Positions 46,270 to 58,639 of a DNA stretch of 64,000 bases are shown here, piece after piece. The translations under genes were made by a program, and so were the position numbers. Position 1 is the first letter of the stretch, and each line of letters starts with the position of its first letter. Origin of the DNA: Adenanthera pavonina (lineage: Eukaryota; Streptophyta; Magnoliopsida; Fabales; Fabaceae); the NCBI GenBank assembly GCA_026686845.1, contig JAIVEN010000011.1, positions 26,336,501 to 26,400,500 on the forward strand, given 5' to 3'. The notes beneath the pieces were generated by a model. The model saw only the letters and a program-made list of their open reading frames with translations. It searched no databases and had not been told where the DNA came from.

Positions 46270-47232
46270 AGTATTTTATGAAGTCTCACTTGGGCTTATA
46301 ATTCAGATTGATAATAATACTAACTTAAGCATCGGAGTATTTAGAAATTTGTTTTGCATGATTCTCTTGATTTGAAATAATAAAAATATGGTAAAATAAA
46401 GTATCCTACATGTTGAAATGAAGTTATGATGAAAAGAAAAGGCTTATTCGAATAACACAATTATCTGTAAGTGTTTATGAGTTTTCATATATGGTTATTC
46501 GCATGACCCCATAGCCTTATACTGAAAATGAATTGATTTTTTTGTGTTCATAGTCTCTGTGTCTGAGGTTATTTGGATAAGATATAAGGATTTTCATGAA
46601 AATAAGAGTCTATGTGAACTTCTGGTCTCCATAAAGCTTGATATTTAGATAAGGTCATTACCTTATGCGCATAACTTGCCTTGTTTGCTTCATTCTATGT
46701 GCTATGTGAAATTCGATTTCAGGATAACCTGCCTACCTTATCCGCATAACGTTACTTCCAGAAAAGAAGCTTCCAAAGTAAGAACGTTATTCCAATAAGG
46801 TGGCAATGTTATCCGAATAACCTATTGTTTGCCAATTTTTTGTGTGCCTTTTGTGAAACTCCTTTTCATGATAACTTGGGATGTTTGTCTAGATAACTCT
46901 TCTCTTTTCCCTTCTGTCTTAACTTGGTTATGTGGACAACCTAAGGACCTTATCTGCATAACCTAGCAAATCGTGCCCTTGTATACACTCTCTAAAACTC
47001 ATTATTCACATAACCTCCATATGTTATGTGTATAACCTTAAGAACATATATAAGATTCTCTGATTTTTAGCAGTATCTTGTGTGGAAAACCTAACCCTAT
47101 GCTGAAAACCTCCATTCATACTCCTCAAACTTTCCAAAATCTTCCAAGCCTCATTCAATTTATTGAATTCAAACTTCTTTTTGGCCTATTCTAAACCTCT
47201 TTCATCATCCCAAATCATCTGGAATAATTGCT
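46270..47232 (+). repeat. pol-ORF2 spacer of element D with family 2 motif array
   Basis: This non-coding stretch of 963 bp contains about twelve TTATCCG(C/A)ATAA-type dyads between about 46440 and 47040, for example CTTATCCGCATAACG near 46740, GTTATCCGAATAACC near 46810 and GTTATGTGTATAACC near 47025. The words match the D/E LTRs, not family 1. The stretch just before the ORF2 ATG is C/T-rich without dyads, as in B. Confidence 0.8.
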
Positions 47233-49415
47233 ATGGCTTAGACTAAGGATGGAAATCAAGGTGAACAATCATAGCGTAATGTGAAGTTCAAATATGCAAC
47301 AAAATCACCAAGACAGGGGAAAATAAAAGCTGATGCTGGGCTGAGTATTCCAACAAAGAAACCCAGAACACCTAAACTAAAGGAAATCCTAGAATCTGAG
47401 CCTCAAGTTGACACTCACATAAGTTCATCTACTGCTGAGTCTAAGCAAGCTTTAATTACAGATGAACTTATTAGTATAAGGATGTTAAAGGAGTCATATG
47501 AGGCTAACTCTAAGATATGTAAGGTAGTCAAGCCTCATTTTGTTAAATTGGAAGAATTTCTCTTGAGGAACAAGTGTGAGTCAGCTGGGTATCTAGAAAA
47601 CTATAGAGGGTTGATAGAATTGAAGGAAGAGTGTGATAAGAAGGTTGTGCATGCTTGGTATAATTCCTTGAGGATAAATAACGAATCAAAAGTAGTTGAA
47701 GTGAGGCTTAGGAAAAAATAGATAGCATTCCACCCTGAACTAATCTCCGAAATTCTGAACTTGCCCACTAGAAGAATCAGAGTGAACATTAATACTTCAA
47801 AGTATTCTCCTAAAAATGAAATTGTTGATGAAGACATTGGAGGGGAAGCAAATTACAAATGGAGCACAATTGTATCTAAGTTACTCAAGCAAAGAGAAAA
47901 TGTGCCTTCTGAAGGGAAGATAGCTCCAACTCATTTAAGTACTGAGAACAGGGTACTCTACTACATTGTTTCTCGCATGTTCTTCAACAAGAGTGGAGGC
48001 TACAACTATCTGTCCAAGGGTGAATTTCAAGTCATGGTGCTGTTGATAAAGAGAAAACCCGTAAATGTAGTTGACATCATCCTGTAGAGGATGTGGAAGG
48101 CAAGAACCTATAGGTAGGACTCATAGTTGCCATATAGGCATCTCAACACCAAAATCCTAAAGTTCCACAATATTTTGCATATTGAGAGAGGCCCTGCATT
48201 GCTTCTAGAGGAGTTTAATGAGAAAACACTATGAAAAATGGGAAAGAGTCTGAAAAATGGAAGATGGATTAATAAAAAGAAAGATACTAGAGCAGGTTCT
48301 GAATCCACAGATGCTACAAAGAGTCTTACAATTGATGATTCCAATTCCTCTCCATCCACACCTATTGAACCACATCAACCCTTGCATCTTAAACCTCATA
48401 CCCCAACTCCTACACTAAGCAAAACTGATGAAATCCCAGCTACTAATCTGCCCACGCCCTCTGACATTCCTACCCTATAGCAGAACCTATTCCAGGTTGC
48501 CATGGCCCAGGAAAGAACACAAAGAAAACATAAGCAATCTTAGGTATCTCATTGCTGAGATGCAAGAAAAATTTGAAACCAAACTTAAGAATTACACCCA
48601 AGAAGTAAAATTCCTGCATGAGCAAATAGCATCTGGTGTCCCTCAGCCTTCCTCATCATAAATCCAACCACCTCCTCCTACTCACATTGGACCTACTCCA
48701 CTTGATGTTGAAGTCATTCCTTCCACCTCTAAGTCTCCTACTTTAATTAGAGGATCTAGGTCCTAACTTGGATTATGGACTTGAGGAGGAAACTAGCATG
48801 GATCAGGATAGAGCCTTAGTTCCTTTGCCTGAGGGTGACTTCATTCACCAAATTTATCTTCATCACTATAGATAAGAGATTAATGCTCTCTTTCCTCCTC
48901 TACCTAACTTAATCTCCTTTGAGGGCATTAGTTATCTTGTTGAGGTAGCTGTGCAAAAGATCAATACCATTCCCTTTGATTCTGATCTGTCTCATGCACC
49001 CTATCCTATTGTATCTCCTCCACCAATGATGCCTGATATTCCCTTCATTCATGTGTTTCCTTCTGTGCCTTCTGTTCATGCTAATGTGCTACTTCGGCCT
49101 ATCCCAGTGTCTACTGTTCTAGCTCAATCTTCCATATTCCTTCTTTCTCTGGATGAAATACTTAAAAGGATCAGGGAATGGAAGGTAAAATTTGATCAAG
49201 ACATTGCTCGGATAGATGATGAAGTAGCTCAATTCCCTTCTATTGCTGATAACAAAAAGGAGGTAGAAAGAAGATAAAGCAGAAGATAAAGAAAAGGATA
49301 AAGAAGACAAAGAAGAAGATAAAGCAAAGGAAAAGCACAAGGAAAAAGAGAAAAGAAAAAGAAGAAATCTAAGAAGAAAAAGAAAAAGTCCACTCCTTCA
49401 AAGAAAGAAACTTAA
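47233..49415 (+). pseudogene. Extra 3' ORF (ORF2) of element D, family 2 version, broken
   Basis: ATG at 47233 opens a frame homologous to family 1 ORF2 (MA-stop-TKDGNQGEQS-stop-RNVKFKYATK). The shared core has KVVKPHFVKLEEFLLRN, HAWYNSLRIN, VLYYIVSRMFFNKSGG and IKRKPVNVVDIIL. A TAG near 47719 and other stops and shifts (near 48085, 48232, 48478) break it. A Pro/Thr-rich middle and a helix (about 48530-48640) precede a Lys/Glu-rich C-terminal tail (49250-49412). By eye the core is far less similar to family 1 than the pol genes are. Function unknown; no membrane segment is seen. Confidence 0.8.
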
Positions 49416-49671
49416 TTGAACTTGTTGTTTTTGTTGTGTTTTTGTTTTGTTCAGTTGTTTTGTTGTGTTTCTATCTTATATGTTTCTATACTTTTAATGA
49501 CTGCTTATAATACAATGTATTCCCTTCTGTGAATCTTATTCATTCTTGGTGTTCTTTGTTCTGAAAATGTGTACTGCATTATTTGACTTTATTTCTACTA
49601 TGCACATATTGTGGGGCAGCTTTATGCAAACCCAAGTATTAATAATACATTAAAGTTGTTTTGTCATCATC

Positions 49672-49685
49672 AAAAAGGGGGAGAA
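49672..49685 (+). promoter_or_regulatory. Polypurine tract of element D
   Basis: AAAAAGGGGGAGAA lies directly before the TGTTAATTC of the 3' LTR, preceded by TTTTGTCATCATC as in B and C. The second upstream purine run of family 1 is not conserved here (TGTGGGGCAGC near 49610). Confidence 0.9.
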
Positions 49686-51327
49686 TGTTAATTCAGATGG
49701 TTTTGATGATTCTAAACAAATGAGTTTAGAAATCCCATATCAAAGGAACTCAAGCAAAATGAAGAACAAAGTTAGAGTTTCCTGAGATTGAAGAATTGTT
49801 TCACATATTTTAGGAAGCTATTTATAAATGAGATGTCTAATTTCAATTCACCCAATATTAAATGAGATGTCTAATTAAATGATTAATGATTAGTTCATGA
49901 TTTCAAAATGGTTTTCATGAAAAGAGCTACATTATGAGGATAAAGTTTCAATTTCAAAAATGTTTCTAAGTGTTCACTTTGTTTTCATGAAAATGTTTCA
50001 GCTTATGAGGATAAAGTCTCAAGTTCAAAGATGTTTCTAAGTGTTTATCTTGTTTTCATGAAAATGTTCTGCCTTATGCATATAACCATTAAAGGTTATG
50101 AGGATAAAGACTCAATCTCAAAGCCTTTCCAAAGTCCATTCTTCAATTTTATGAAAAAGGATTAGGATTATCCATATAATACAGTTTGGGGACCATGTTC
50201 TCAAGTCTGTCAAGGTGGTTATCCTGATAAAATAGGCATCTTATTCGCATAAAGGAGTGAACAGTTAAGGCAATTGTACTGTGCATCCCATTATTCACAT
50301 AACCTAGGGAGGTTATCTGCATAATGTATGTCACAGAGCACTTGGACTCTTCTCTATTAATAAGTTATCCACATAACCTATGTTTCAGAATACTTAGTCT
50401 TTTCTTAGTTAAATTGGTTATCCGTATAACCTTTGTTACAGAACTCATGGCTTTTCTTCAGTAAAATGGGTTATCAACATTACCTTGGGAGGTTATCCTG
50501 ATAACCTCAGTTTTACAAAAACTCAGTTTGAGAAAAACTTAATGTTGTCCTAACAACTAAGTAGGTTTTCATGAGAATGTTTTTGAGCTAAAACTTAGTC
50601 ATTCTAGGAAGCACGTTATCTGCATAACCTAGCTAGGTTATTAACATAACGAAAGGTCTGCGTTGAAAACAAAAGTAAATAGTCACTTGTTATTAGCATA
50701 GCCTGAGGAGGTTATCTGCATAACCTCTGTCAAATGCATTTAATGTGGTAGGTGAATGGCTTTTTTTCTAAAAGTAACAGCTAATCTTAGTTTCCAACAG
50801 ATAGTTTTAATCCAAAACTATAAATAGGACCTCAGTTAAGTTGTTGTGTTATGAGAACAAACATAAAAACACCAAAACTCTACAGATTTGATTTTTGATT
50901 CATTCAAAGCTTACCTACCCTCTGTTTAGCTCATTTAGTGTACTCAAACTTTCATATCCATTCTTTTGAGAGAGAGTTTTCATTTCGTATATTTCTACAC
51001 ACTTGTGGATAGTCCTTAATGTGAGAATAGACTAAGAGAGTTGTTTTTACTCTTGAGTGAGAAAAGTGAGAGGGAGACTTGTTTTGCTCAAAGTTTGGGC
51101 TGGTGTTGTACTGCAGTCATTGCAATAACCCATTCAAATCTTGCAAGAGATAATGGAGAAATTTCAAGTGATGGCAGGATAAATAACTACATCTTCTTCT
51201 CATTGCTCTTTATTTCTTATACTCTATTTTTTAGTAATCTTTTATTATCACTGTTGTATTTCCTTTTTGTAGAAAAATTCAAACTTCCTAAATTTACCCC
51301 CTTCTTAGGAAGCCAGCTGAACTAACA
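49686..51327 (+). repeat. 3' LTR of element D (1,642 bp)
   Basis: It starts TGTTAATTCAGATGG and ends GCTGAACTAACA. The TATA box TATAAATA is at 50819-50826. It is shorter than the 5' LTR because of small deletions in the motif region (about 50165-50730) and in R-U5 near 51170. It is followed by the GCTTT duplication at 51328-51332. Confidence 0.92.
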
Positions 51328-51332
51328 GCTTT

Positions 51333-52333
51333 TGAATTTCAGAAATTGAACCACAGAGACAAAAGAAGAATGGATACTGCCCTCAAGACTGAAAGAAACT
51401 AGAAAGCGAAACTCAAAATCATCTACAACATCATCTTTCAATTTGGGCCAATCATGGTTTGCAAAGTCTTTTCTTTTGTAATATTTTCATTTTTCAGCCT
51501 ATTTACCTTCTTCCAATTTGCATGTCTATGAATATTCAGTCGCCACTCCAAGTATTGAAGATATAGAAACCATAATTTTTGTTTTTGTTGTGGTTGCTTC
51601 ACATGTTACATTCAATTATCAATTATTATATCGGAAGAAAGATAGTAGTAGTGGTTTCCATATATGGCAACTAACATTGAGTTTCTTTTAATTTTTGACT
51701 AGAGCTTATACAGAAATATTTCACATACCACACAAACCAGTTCCACATGCAAGACTCAATCATATTACCCCATTTTGCTATGAAATGAACCTATGATCAA
51801 GTAGTGTAAGCTACAGAAGAAGAGGAGGTAAGCAAAGAAAGGATAAACATATCAATATAAGCTAAAAAGAAGATCATAAACTTTCAAATGACCACTTGAA
51901 CCTAGTAGTTCCAGCTCATACTAATTCTATACCAAACATTAACTATGAGCTAAAGAAGATCAATACAACTAATTTGCAAATGGTCCAAGCTTCTTTCCAA
52001 GATGTCCACCAGGCGTGAGAAATATGATAATAGTTGAGAAAATGTGGTCTTCTATAATAGGAAAGAGTAATTAATTACATGTCCGATAAGGATAGAGATC
52101 AAATTCAAAACTTTATTTTATGAAAAATTGTAAGAACAAGAAAAAAAAAGGGAAGGGGAAAGAAAAGAAAAACAGTCAACAAGATGAAAAGCTATTGACC
52201 AAGTGCATAAACAAACGAAATAGGAAGGGAAAGATGAGGTCTGTAGTCACATGTGAGGATATGAAAAGCAGTCAATAGTATATGCTTTTATTTGCATAAA
52301 GGAAGATTTTACTATAGCATCTTCTATGTGTAA
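51333..52333. other. Unassigned DNA between element D and the CACTA gene
   Basis: No frame or domain is recognised. It lies 3' of the CACTA gene 2 stop on the minus strand, so it may be the 3' subterminal part of that transposon. I do not see a CACTA terminus with its matching repeat. Confidence 0.4.
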
Positions 52334-52794
52334 TTATAGGCACTTATCAAGCACGTACTGACACCATTCTTCGACAAGTTCCTCGATATGAGTACCAGAG
52401 TTTTCAGGATAACAGGTATCAAGGAAATACTATAAATAAAAATATTATACATAAGTGAAATTAGTAAAATTATATTAGCACTAATATATTATAATGGTAT
52501 TACATACTGTGTCTAAAAGTATGCTATGACCATATGTGATGATATCCTTTATGAATAACATCACATAATACCCACAATCATCATCATTTGGCTGTCTCGG
52601 GCACTAAAGGGAAAAATTATATTAATTACCATAAGGGAATGTTAATCTCAACAATATATTGATTGGATATAAATTTATACATAACCGTATTCTTTTTCTT
52701 TTATATAATGAGGAAGCTAGGGGTTTTACCATTTTCCCTTATAGTTATCTCTACACCCCTGTGTTGCCTGAAATATTCATACGACACTGTTAAC
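52334..52794 (-). pseudogene. CACTA gene 2, C-terminal exons: Ulp1-like (C48) peptidase end
   Basis: On the minus strand the frame reads CPRQPNDDDCGYYVMLFIKD (about 52613-52555), which fits the Gln and catalytic Cys region of Ulp1-type SUMO peptidases. An intron is visible: the exon ends at LLDT with a GTATGT donor near 52506 and resumes after TTTATAG near 52432 with YFLDTCYPENSGTHIEELVE. The frame stops at TAA 52334-52336. The upstream part is separated by the gypsy solo LTR. Capture of Ulp1-like domains by plant CACTA and Mutator elements is known. Confidence 0.75.
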
Positions 52795-55767
52795 TGTAAC
52801 ACCTTATATTAGGGTTCATTTCTCACGTATTAAATCATTTTAGATGCCTTTCATCATGGTTTAGAGACTAGAATCATGATAAAATAAAGACAGAATTTTC
52901 AATTTTCCTGGGTACTGTTCATTTGGCAATTTCTGTTTTACCTGATAAATTTTAAAAATTCATAATTAAATCTAGAAAAATTATCTTGAGATGATTCAAG
53001 TCTCTGAAATTTTCTTAAATTCAGATTTACATGAGAAAAATATAAAACAGTAATTTCATTAGGCTAATTTGTACAGTAAATTTTGAGGACTTTTACTATT
53101 TATTTGTTCATTTTTCTACCTTCTAGTTTTCTGACCTCAAATTTGAAAAATCATATTTCATTCTATTCACAACCAAATCATGTATACTCTAAGTCATTTG
53201 AAAGATATATATGTCTACTTAGAGATATATTTTTCTTATACATTTATTTCACTTACACAGGGTATAACATTAACCTAAATTATGAAGGGTCAGAATACTA
53301 TTGTTACTAGGACAATTTTGGGAAAACTTACATATCTCTAATTCTATATCTCCAATCACTTCCAAATCAGTGGCATATGAATATTAAGACTATACAAATA
53401 GACCACTAAATTTTTGGGGCTCTATACAATTTTATGTTATCTTTTGAAATTTCCAGTACTTAACTTTTAGTTCCAGTTTTCCCAATAATGCCCTATTCTG
53501 AACCCTAAATTTGAAATTTCACCATTAATTGTGAACAACTTCAAATAGGACGAATTAGGTGTCGTTTTAAAGCTTGAGATGTCCTATATCTGTTATAAAA
53601 ATCCTAGAAACCAATCCTCACACAAATACAAAACAAGAATGAACTAAGCAAATACATTTGGAAAATGCCCTGTTTCAATCTATATTGGAATTTGCTTGTC
53701 AAAACCCATTCAAATGAAGTCATTTTGGCATGAAACTTGGTAGAATATAACTTCATAACACAATATCCAGAACTGGAAATTCTCAATTAACAATTCATCA
53801 TTTTCTTCTTCATGCCTCTTACTCCTTCCTTAGCTCTTTTCCATTGTTTCTCCCTAGTATGGTTAGTCATTGAGGGTGAGTGAGATTCAAATAATGTTAG
53901 TAGCATTTACCCATACATGCAATAATATTATCATATTTATATAAAAACATTGAAGAATCATTGATTAAACATACTTGAACATTTAAGTCACATGATTTCA
54001 CAAAAATGTTGGCAGAGTTTCATTTTGAAAAATGGACATCTCAGGGTCTCAAGCCCTCATTCAACTCAGCCAACATCATAAAAAGCATCACAAGGCAACA
54101 ACAAAATCATCTGACAAAGAATCAAACATTCAAAGCAAGTATGATAACATAATGTAAGTGGGAAAATAATGCTACCTTTGGTTCCACCTCTTTCTAACAC
54201 TTCCACAATCTTTACTAGGCTTCTTCAAACCTAAATACATCATCAAAAAAATACTCAAGCTAATGATTCCATGACTTTCTTTAAAAAGTATTCATGAAAC
54301 CCTAATTCTTCAAATATTCATAAAAAATTCATTCCTAGATCAAAAATGATGAATTATACCTCTATTCCATGTAATTTTTCATGAGGAATCCAAATATGAC
54401 CTTAGAATTACCAAATTCCATCTCTAGATATGGTTACTATTCATTCTAAATTAAGCTTCAAAACCCTAAAAATTTCACTTTCTTAATCTTAAACTTCTTC
54501 ATGAAATCAACACTTGTTCCTAAGGTTTTTAACCATAAGGAACTCATTTTTGGCATCAAAAACATGAAATTCCAACTCTAAATTGATGCTCTATTCTAAC
54601 AGGAAATATCAAGAAAAGGAGAGAAAATGGTTTGTTTTCAAAATCATCCAACTACTTCTGAAATCATGCTTTTCTCAACTAGTTCATGCTTTTCCACATG
54701 TTTATTGCATGAAAACCTTTCTCTTTTCATATTCTTAACCTAGGTCAGATCTGAACTTGAGGAGGGGAAGAATAAAACTCCATGAAATCACTTGAAACTA
54801 CTAGCTTGAAATGATTAGAGAGCTTACCTATCACTTGCATCTTGATTGCTTCAAGTTTCAAGCTTGGCTCTTCCCTTTTCTTCTTCACTTCTCTCTCTTT
54901 CTCTCTTGTGTTTGGAAATTCTCTTTCTCTTTCTATTTTCTGCAGAAGCTCATGTATGAATGAGGAGGAAAGAGAGTAATTAAGCAATTAATTAATTGGC
55001 TTAATGATATAGCTTAATCATGCTTACTTTTTGAAAAAAAATGAACTACTTCTTGAGGAAGTTTTGGGGCAAAAATTGGCTGCCCAATCTGCCCAATTCA
55101 GATGCAAATAAGTGGTGTTTAAGTGTCCAAAAATGCTCAATTTTTTATGGTCTAGATATATCTTGAACTGGGTAATTTTTAACCGTATTGATAAAACTAT
55201 TTTGTATAGTAATTTAGCATTTTTGGGATGCAAGACTATTCCATATTTGTTTTTATATTTCCTTAATTATTTTATCCCAAATGATATCTATATATAACCC
55301 ATATCGTGCCCTAGTTATCTTTAATCATCAGTGAGGCCCATAATTTACTTTATCGGTTTACTGTTATTTTTGGACACTCGACACTAATTATTTTTTTATT
55401 CTTGAACATTAACCCTCAGTGCCATGTACCATTGAACTTCTCTCATTGAGAGTTTCATTTTCACAGTAATTTTACATATTTACAAAATTGTCCCCAACCC
55501 GGGTTAAATTATAATTTTTAAAACTTTCGGGTCATTAGGTGTAATTTTCCCCATGGGTATTTTTGTTTCTTCTCCCCATAATATTTAATAAATTTTGGGA
55601 CATTGATGTCATTTTATAATTCTTTAGGGGTAAAAATATAATTTTGCTCATTTTTTATCCAACTGGAAAAAAGACTTCTTTGCCCTTTTTCACGCAAAAT
55701 GATGTCTGCCCATTTTTGTAAATTTTTTATGCATTTCTAAATATTTTAATTTTTTTGGGATGTTACA
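52795..55767 (-). mobile_element. Ty3/gypsy-type solo LTR in CACTA gene 2 (2,973 bp)
   Basis: TGTAACACC to TGTTACA, with flanks TTAAC (52790-52794) and TTAAT (55768-55772), a duplication with one mismatch. It is collinear with 43052-45747, including the GGTCTAGATATATCTTGAAC word near 55150. Read on the minus strand it starts TGTAACATCCC, the usual start of Tekay/Del LTRs. It contains no supported gene. Confidence 0.88.
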
Positions 55768-58533
55768 TTAATCATAAGAAATAGAAAAGCTTACTATAGT
55801 GGAAAAAAGGCTTAATATAAGAAAAACTAAATTCTAATTACTACATAGAAACATAAAAAATTAAATATATTGAAAATGAATAATTATTGATACTTATTAA
55901 TCATCCCCATCATTTGTTCATGAAGTTTGGGCTGATGATTCAAAGGATCTAAGAAATATATAGTCGGCTTCAATGGATTGATGACAATTAGCATCCAATA
56001 TGAACTATCAAAAAAATAACCAGCGTCATCAGTAAATTATAAGTTTACTAACACATCAAATAAGTGAAAATTTGAAAGTTTACATACACATTATTATAAG
56101 GAACCAAGAACAAGGCATCTTTATCAGCTCAAGAATTGAATACATCCATAATTAATTGCTATTGTTCAGTAATCTTGGTGTTTGGTAATTTTCTCGTAAG
56201 AGCACGACCTCTTGGGGATGGATAAACATAAATTTTCCTGTTAGATTACAAGGCACCAAAAATGTCTCATACATGTACCTGGAGTAGAAAAAAAATAAAT
56301 AACAAAAAACATAGGTTAATATAAAGGCTTAAATTAAAAAAAAAAGAGGAATAAAACAAATAGATTAATATCAAGTACCATATGTATAAGTTAACATTCA
56401 CGACCCAGATCCATTTATGATGGATGATGCAACCAACAATTTCAGCATTGATTCTTTCATATACTACCTTGTTGTCAATGTTTTTGTGAAATTTAACAAG
56501 TTTGTCGACTTCGTCGTGAAGCGACTGTGGTAGAAGCTTGACAATCATCCTTCGAAAAGTGTCTGGAACTACATGCTTCAGCGGTTGCTTTGGTGGTTAA
56601 GCTATTGATTCCCTTGATTGTCCCGAACCTTGGACATTACTCTTCCCCTTTAACTAACCAATAAAGTGGAAAACTTTGGGTTAAACCATATTAATATTGC
56701 ATAACAGAATATGATGGTACATTATCAACCGAAATACCTTTACTAATGGAGCAACAGTGATGGGATATGTGGGCCATATGATGAAGCTACCTAATGGCAT
56801 TCCTACTGTTTCCATGTTCCCCACAGGAACAGCCAACCTAACATCCTCTCCTCTAACTACCTCAATTGACTCTTTTAGATGGTTCGCAGGTACAAGTGCA
56901 TTGTGAAGCATCTCTCCTGGGTTGTTATGCATATACTCTTCTGCAACCACAAGCCGAGTAGGTGTATCTAACTATAACAGGCCATATGTTTGACCCTATG
57001 CCCATCAATACATTACAAATCATCCATTTATGATGAGGTAGAAAAAAATTAAGTTTGAACTTAATTATTAATGAAAGCAATTACCTGAGGGAGTTGCTGA
57101 GGGGCAATAGTATAACTATCTTTGGTGTTAGACACCTCTAGTTTTGTCTCTTACGATGACTACATTTTAAGCGCCATCTCCATCAATTCAGCCAATTGGA
57201 GCTGCATCTGAGATTGAGTTTGATGTTGTTCCTCAACAATTGCCTCCAATCGAGCAACCTTTGTAGCGTCTGACGATGGTCGGGGCCCAAGAAAGGCACT
57301 ATATGTCACACTAAATCCTGCACCCTTAACTCGACCAGGGTACTCAGGGACTCCTAGTGCCTTGCCCAGTATATATTGCCCTGAGCTTTCCTCCTCAGTG
57401 TCTTGAGGTATGGACTTCGAGAGTTGGTCCCGTGGAAAGAAGAAAAATAAAATATAAATATTGGTTGCAAATACATAATAAACACTTGAAAATACATAAA
57501 TGAAATAGATAATAAAGTAATACTAACCATTAAGTCGGCAACTTTCCAAATGTTTTTATTGTCAATTATCCTATCCTTGTTCTTGCGAGATTATATCCAT
57601 AGCTCATGGCATTGTATTTCCCTCCTTTGTGACCCCTCCTTTGATTGCTATGTACAAACACAAAAAAGCACGTGTAAGTATTTGAATGGAAATGTAATTC
57701 ATAGAATTAAACAAAGTACATTTCACGTACTAGTTTATCCTTTATACCATGGTATACTTTACGACCTGTTCTATAGGGCTATTGTGGCTTCTTGGCTTTG
57801 TTACAGTTGGCTTGGCTTAATTTCTGTAAAATAGTACACCAAATTAGCTTTAGTCTAACAAAAACTAATCAACCTATCATGTCCAACCATGTAACACAAC
57901 TACCCATGTGTACACCAAACTGGAATTCTATTTAACAATTAAGTGGTGTACCTGAAAAGTTTCCTCACGGCACCTTGCAACAAAAGCATCCCAATGTTCT
58001 TGTGTAATGTATATCTCAAACAACTGAGGCAAATGGTCAAGGAAGTTGCCTATCTCTTCTCTCATGAAGAATCTAGTGAGAATGCTTAGGAAATTTCGTA
58101 AAGCCACTCTAGCCTTTATATATATGTGACGCCTATGACTATTATTTATGTCAAAAACAAACTGCAAAGTACATGACCCAAAAGAATTATTGTCTGTCAA
58201 TGCACATAAACATGATAATAAAATGACATAATATGTTTTTATCTCTATATCTTAAAAAATGCTTTTCTTCACAAGCTTAGGGCCTTTCTTTCAATCCTTG
58301 TGAGGATGAGAGATTGGAACCTTTAACTTCACAGTAACCCCGATGTAGCTGCTCAATTTTTGTTTACCCTTCCATATTAGATTGCCTTTACAATGCCACT
58401 CTACATGAATCTTTTGGCAAGCATCTTGGGCTCATATCACCTCTTTCAGCATGGTCAAGCCCCGCCGGTGCTTTTCAATTTATTGTTCTAACTCTTTTTC
58501 ACCATGATCATTATGATTAGAAGAGGATGCCAT
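55768..58533 (-). pseudogene. CACTA gene 2: Transposase_24-like N-terminal part to start of Ulp1 domain
   Basis: ATG at 58533 opens MASSSNHNDHGEKELEQ. Further on are SCTLQFVFDINNSHRRHIYI with LRNFLSILTRFFMREEIGNF (about 58180-58055), HWDAFVARCREETFQ, then KISQANCNKAKKPQ and PYRTGRKVYHGI (about 57830-57740), the NRxNR...HRTGRK-type signature of Transposase_24 (Ptta/En/Spm). ALGVPEYPGRVKGAGFSVTY follows near 57355-57295, a possible coiled coil near 57260-57180, and finally FFDSSYWMLIVINPLKPTIY (about 56020-55960), the start of the Ulp1 domain. Several introns and stops are evident, so exact exons are uncertain. Its role in transposition is not known. Confidence 0.7.
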
Positions 58534-58639
58534 TTACCTGTAAAAAAATTCCAACAAATATGTAAGATATCAAAGATGGATAAAGAACTATTAAACATGA
58601 AAAATTATACATATATGTTGAAGGAATTAAAATTCATAC

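Larger units (their letters stand above)
29642..51327 (+). mobile_element. Element D: full-length SIRE-like Ty1/copia retrotransposon (family 2), split by nested insertions
   Basis: Both LTRs start TGTTAATTCAGAT and end CTAACA, and are flanked by perfect GCTTT duplications (29637-29641 and 51328-51332). PBS, gag, pol, motif spacer, ORF2 and PPT follow in order. Removing element E (with one AACTA) and the gypsy solo LTR (with one GGAAA) leaves about 11.8 kb, normal for SIRE-type elements. All coding parts are decayed. Confidence 0.95.

Noticed and set aside
51041..51325. Short frames in the D LTR leaders (also near 31068) as small genes
   Set aside because: They are translations of the R-U5 region and are not conserved as protein between the LTR copies.
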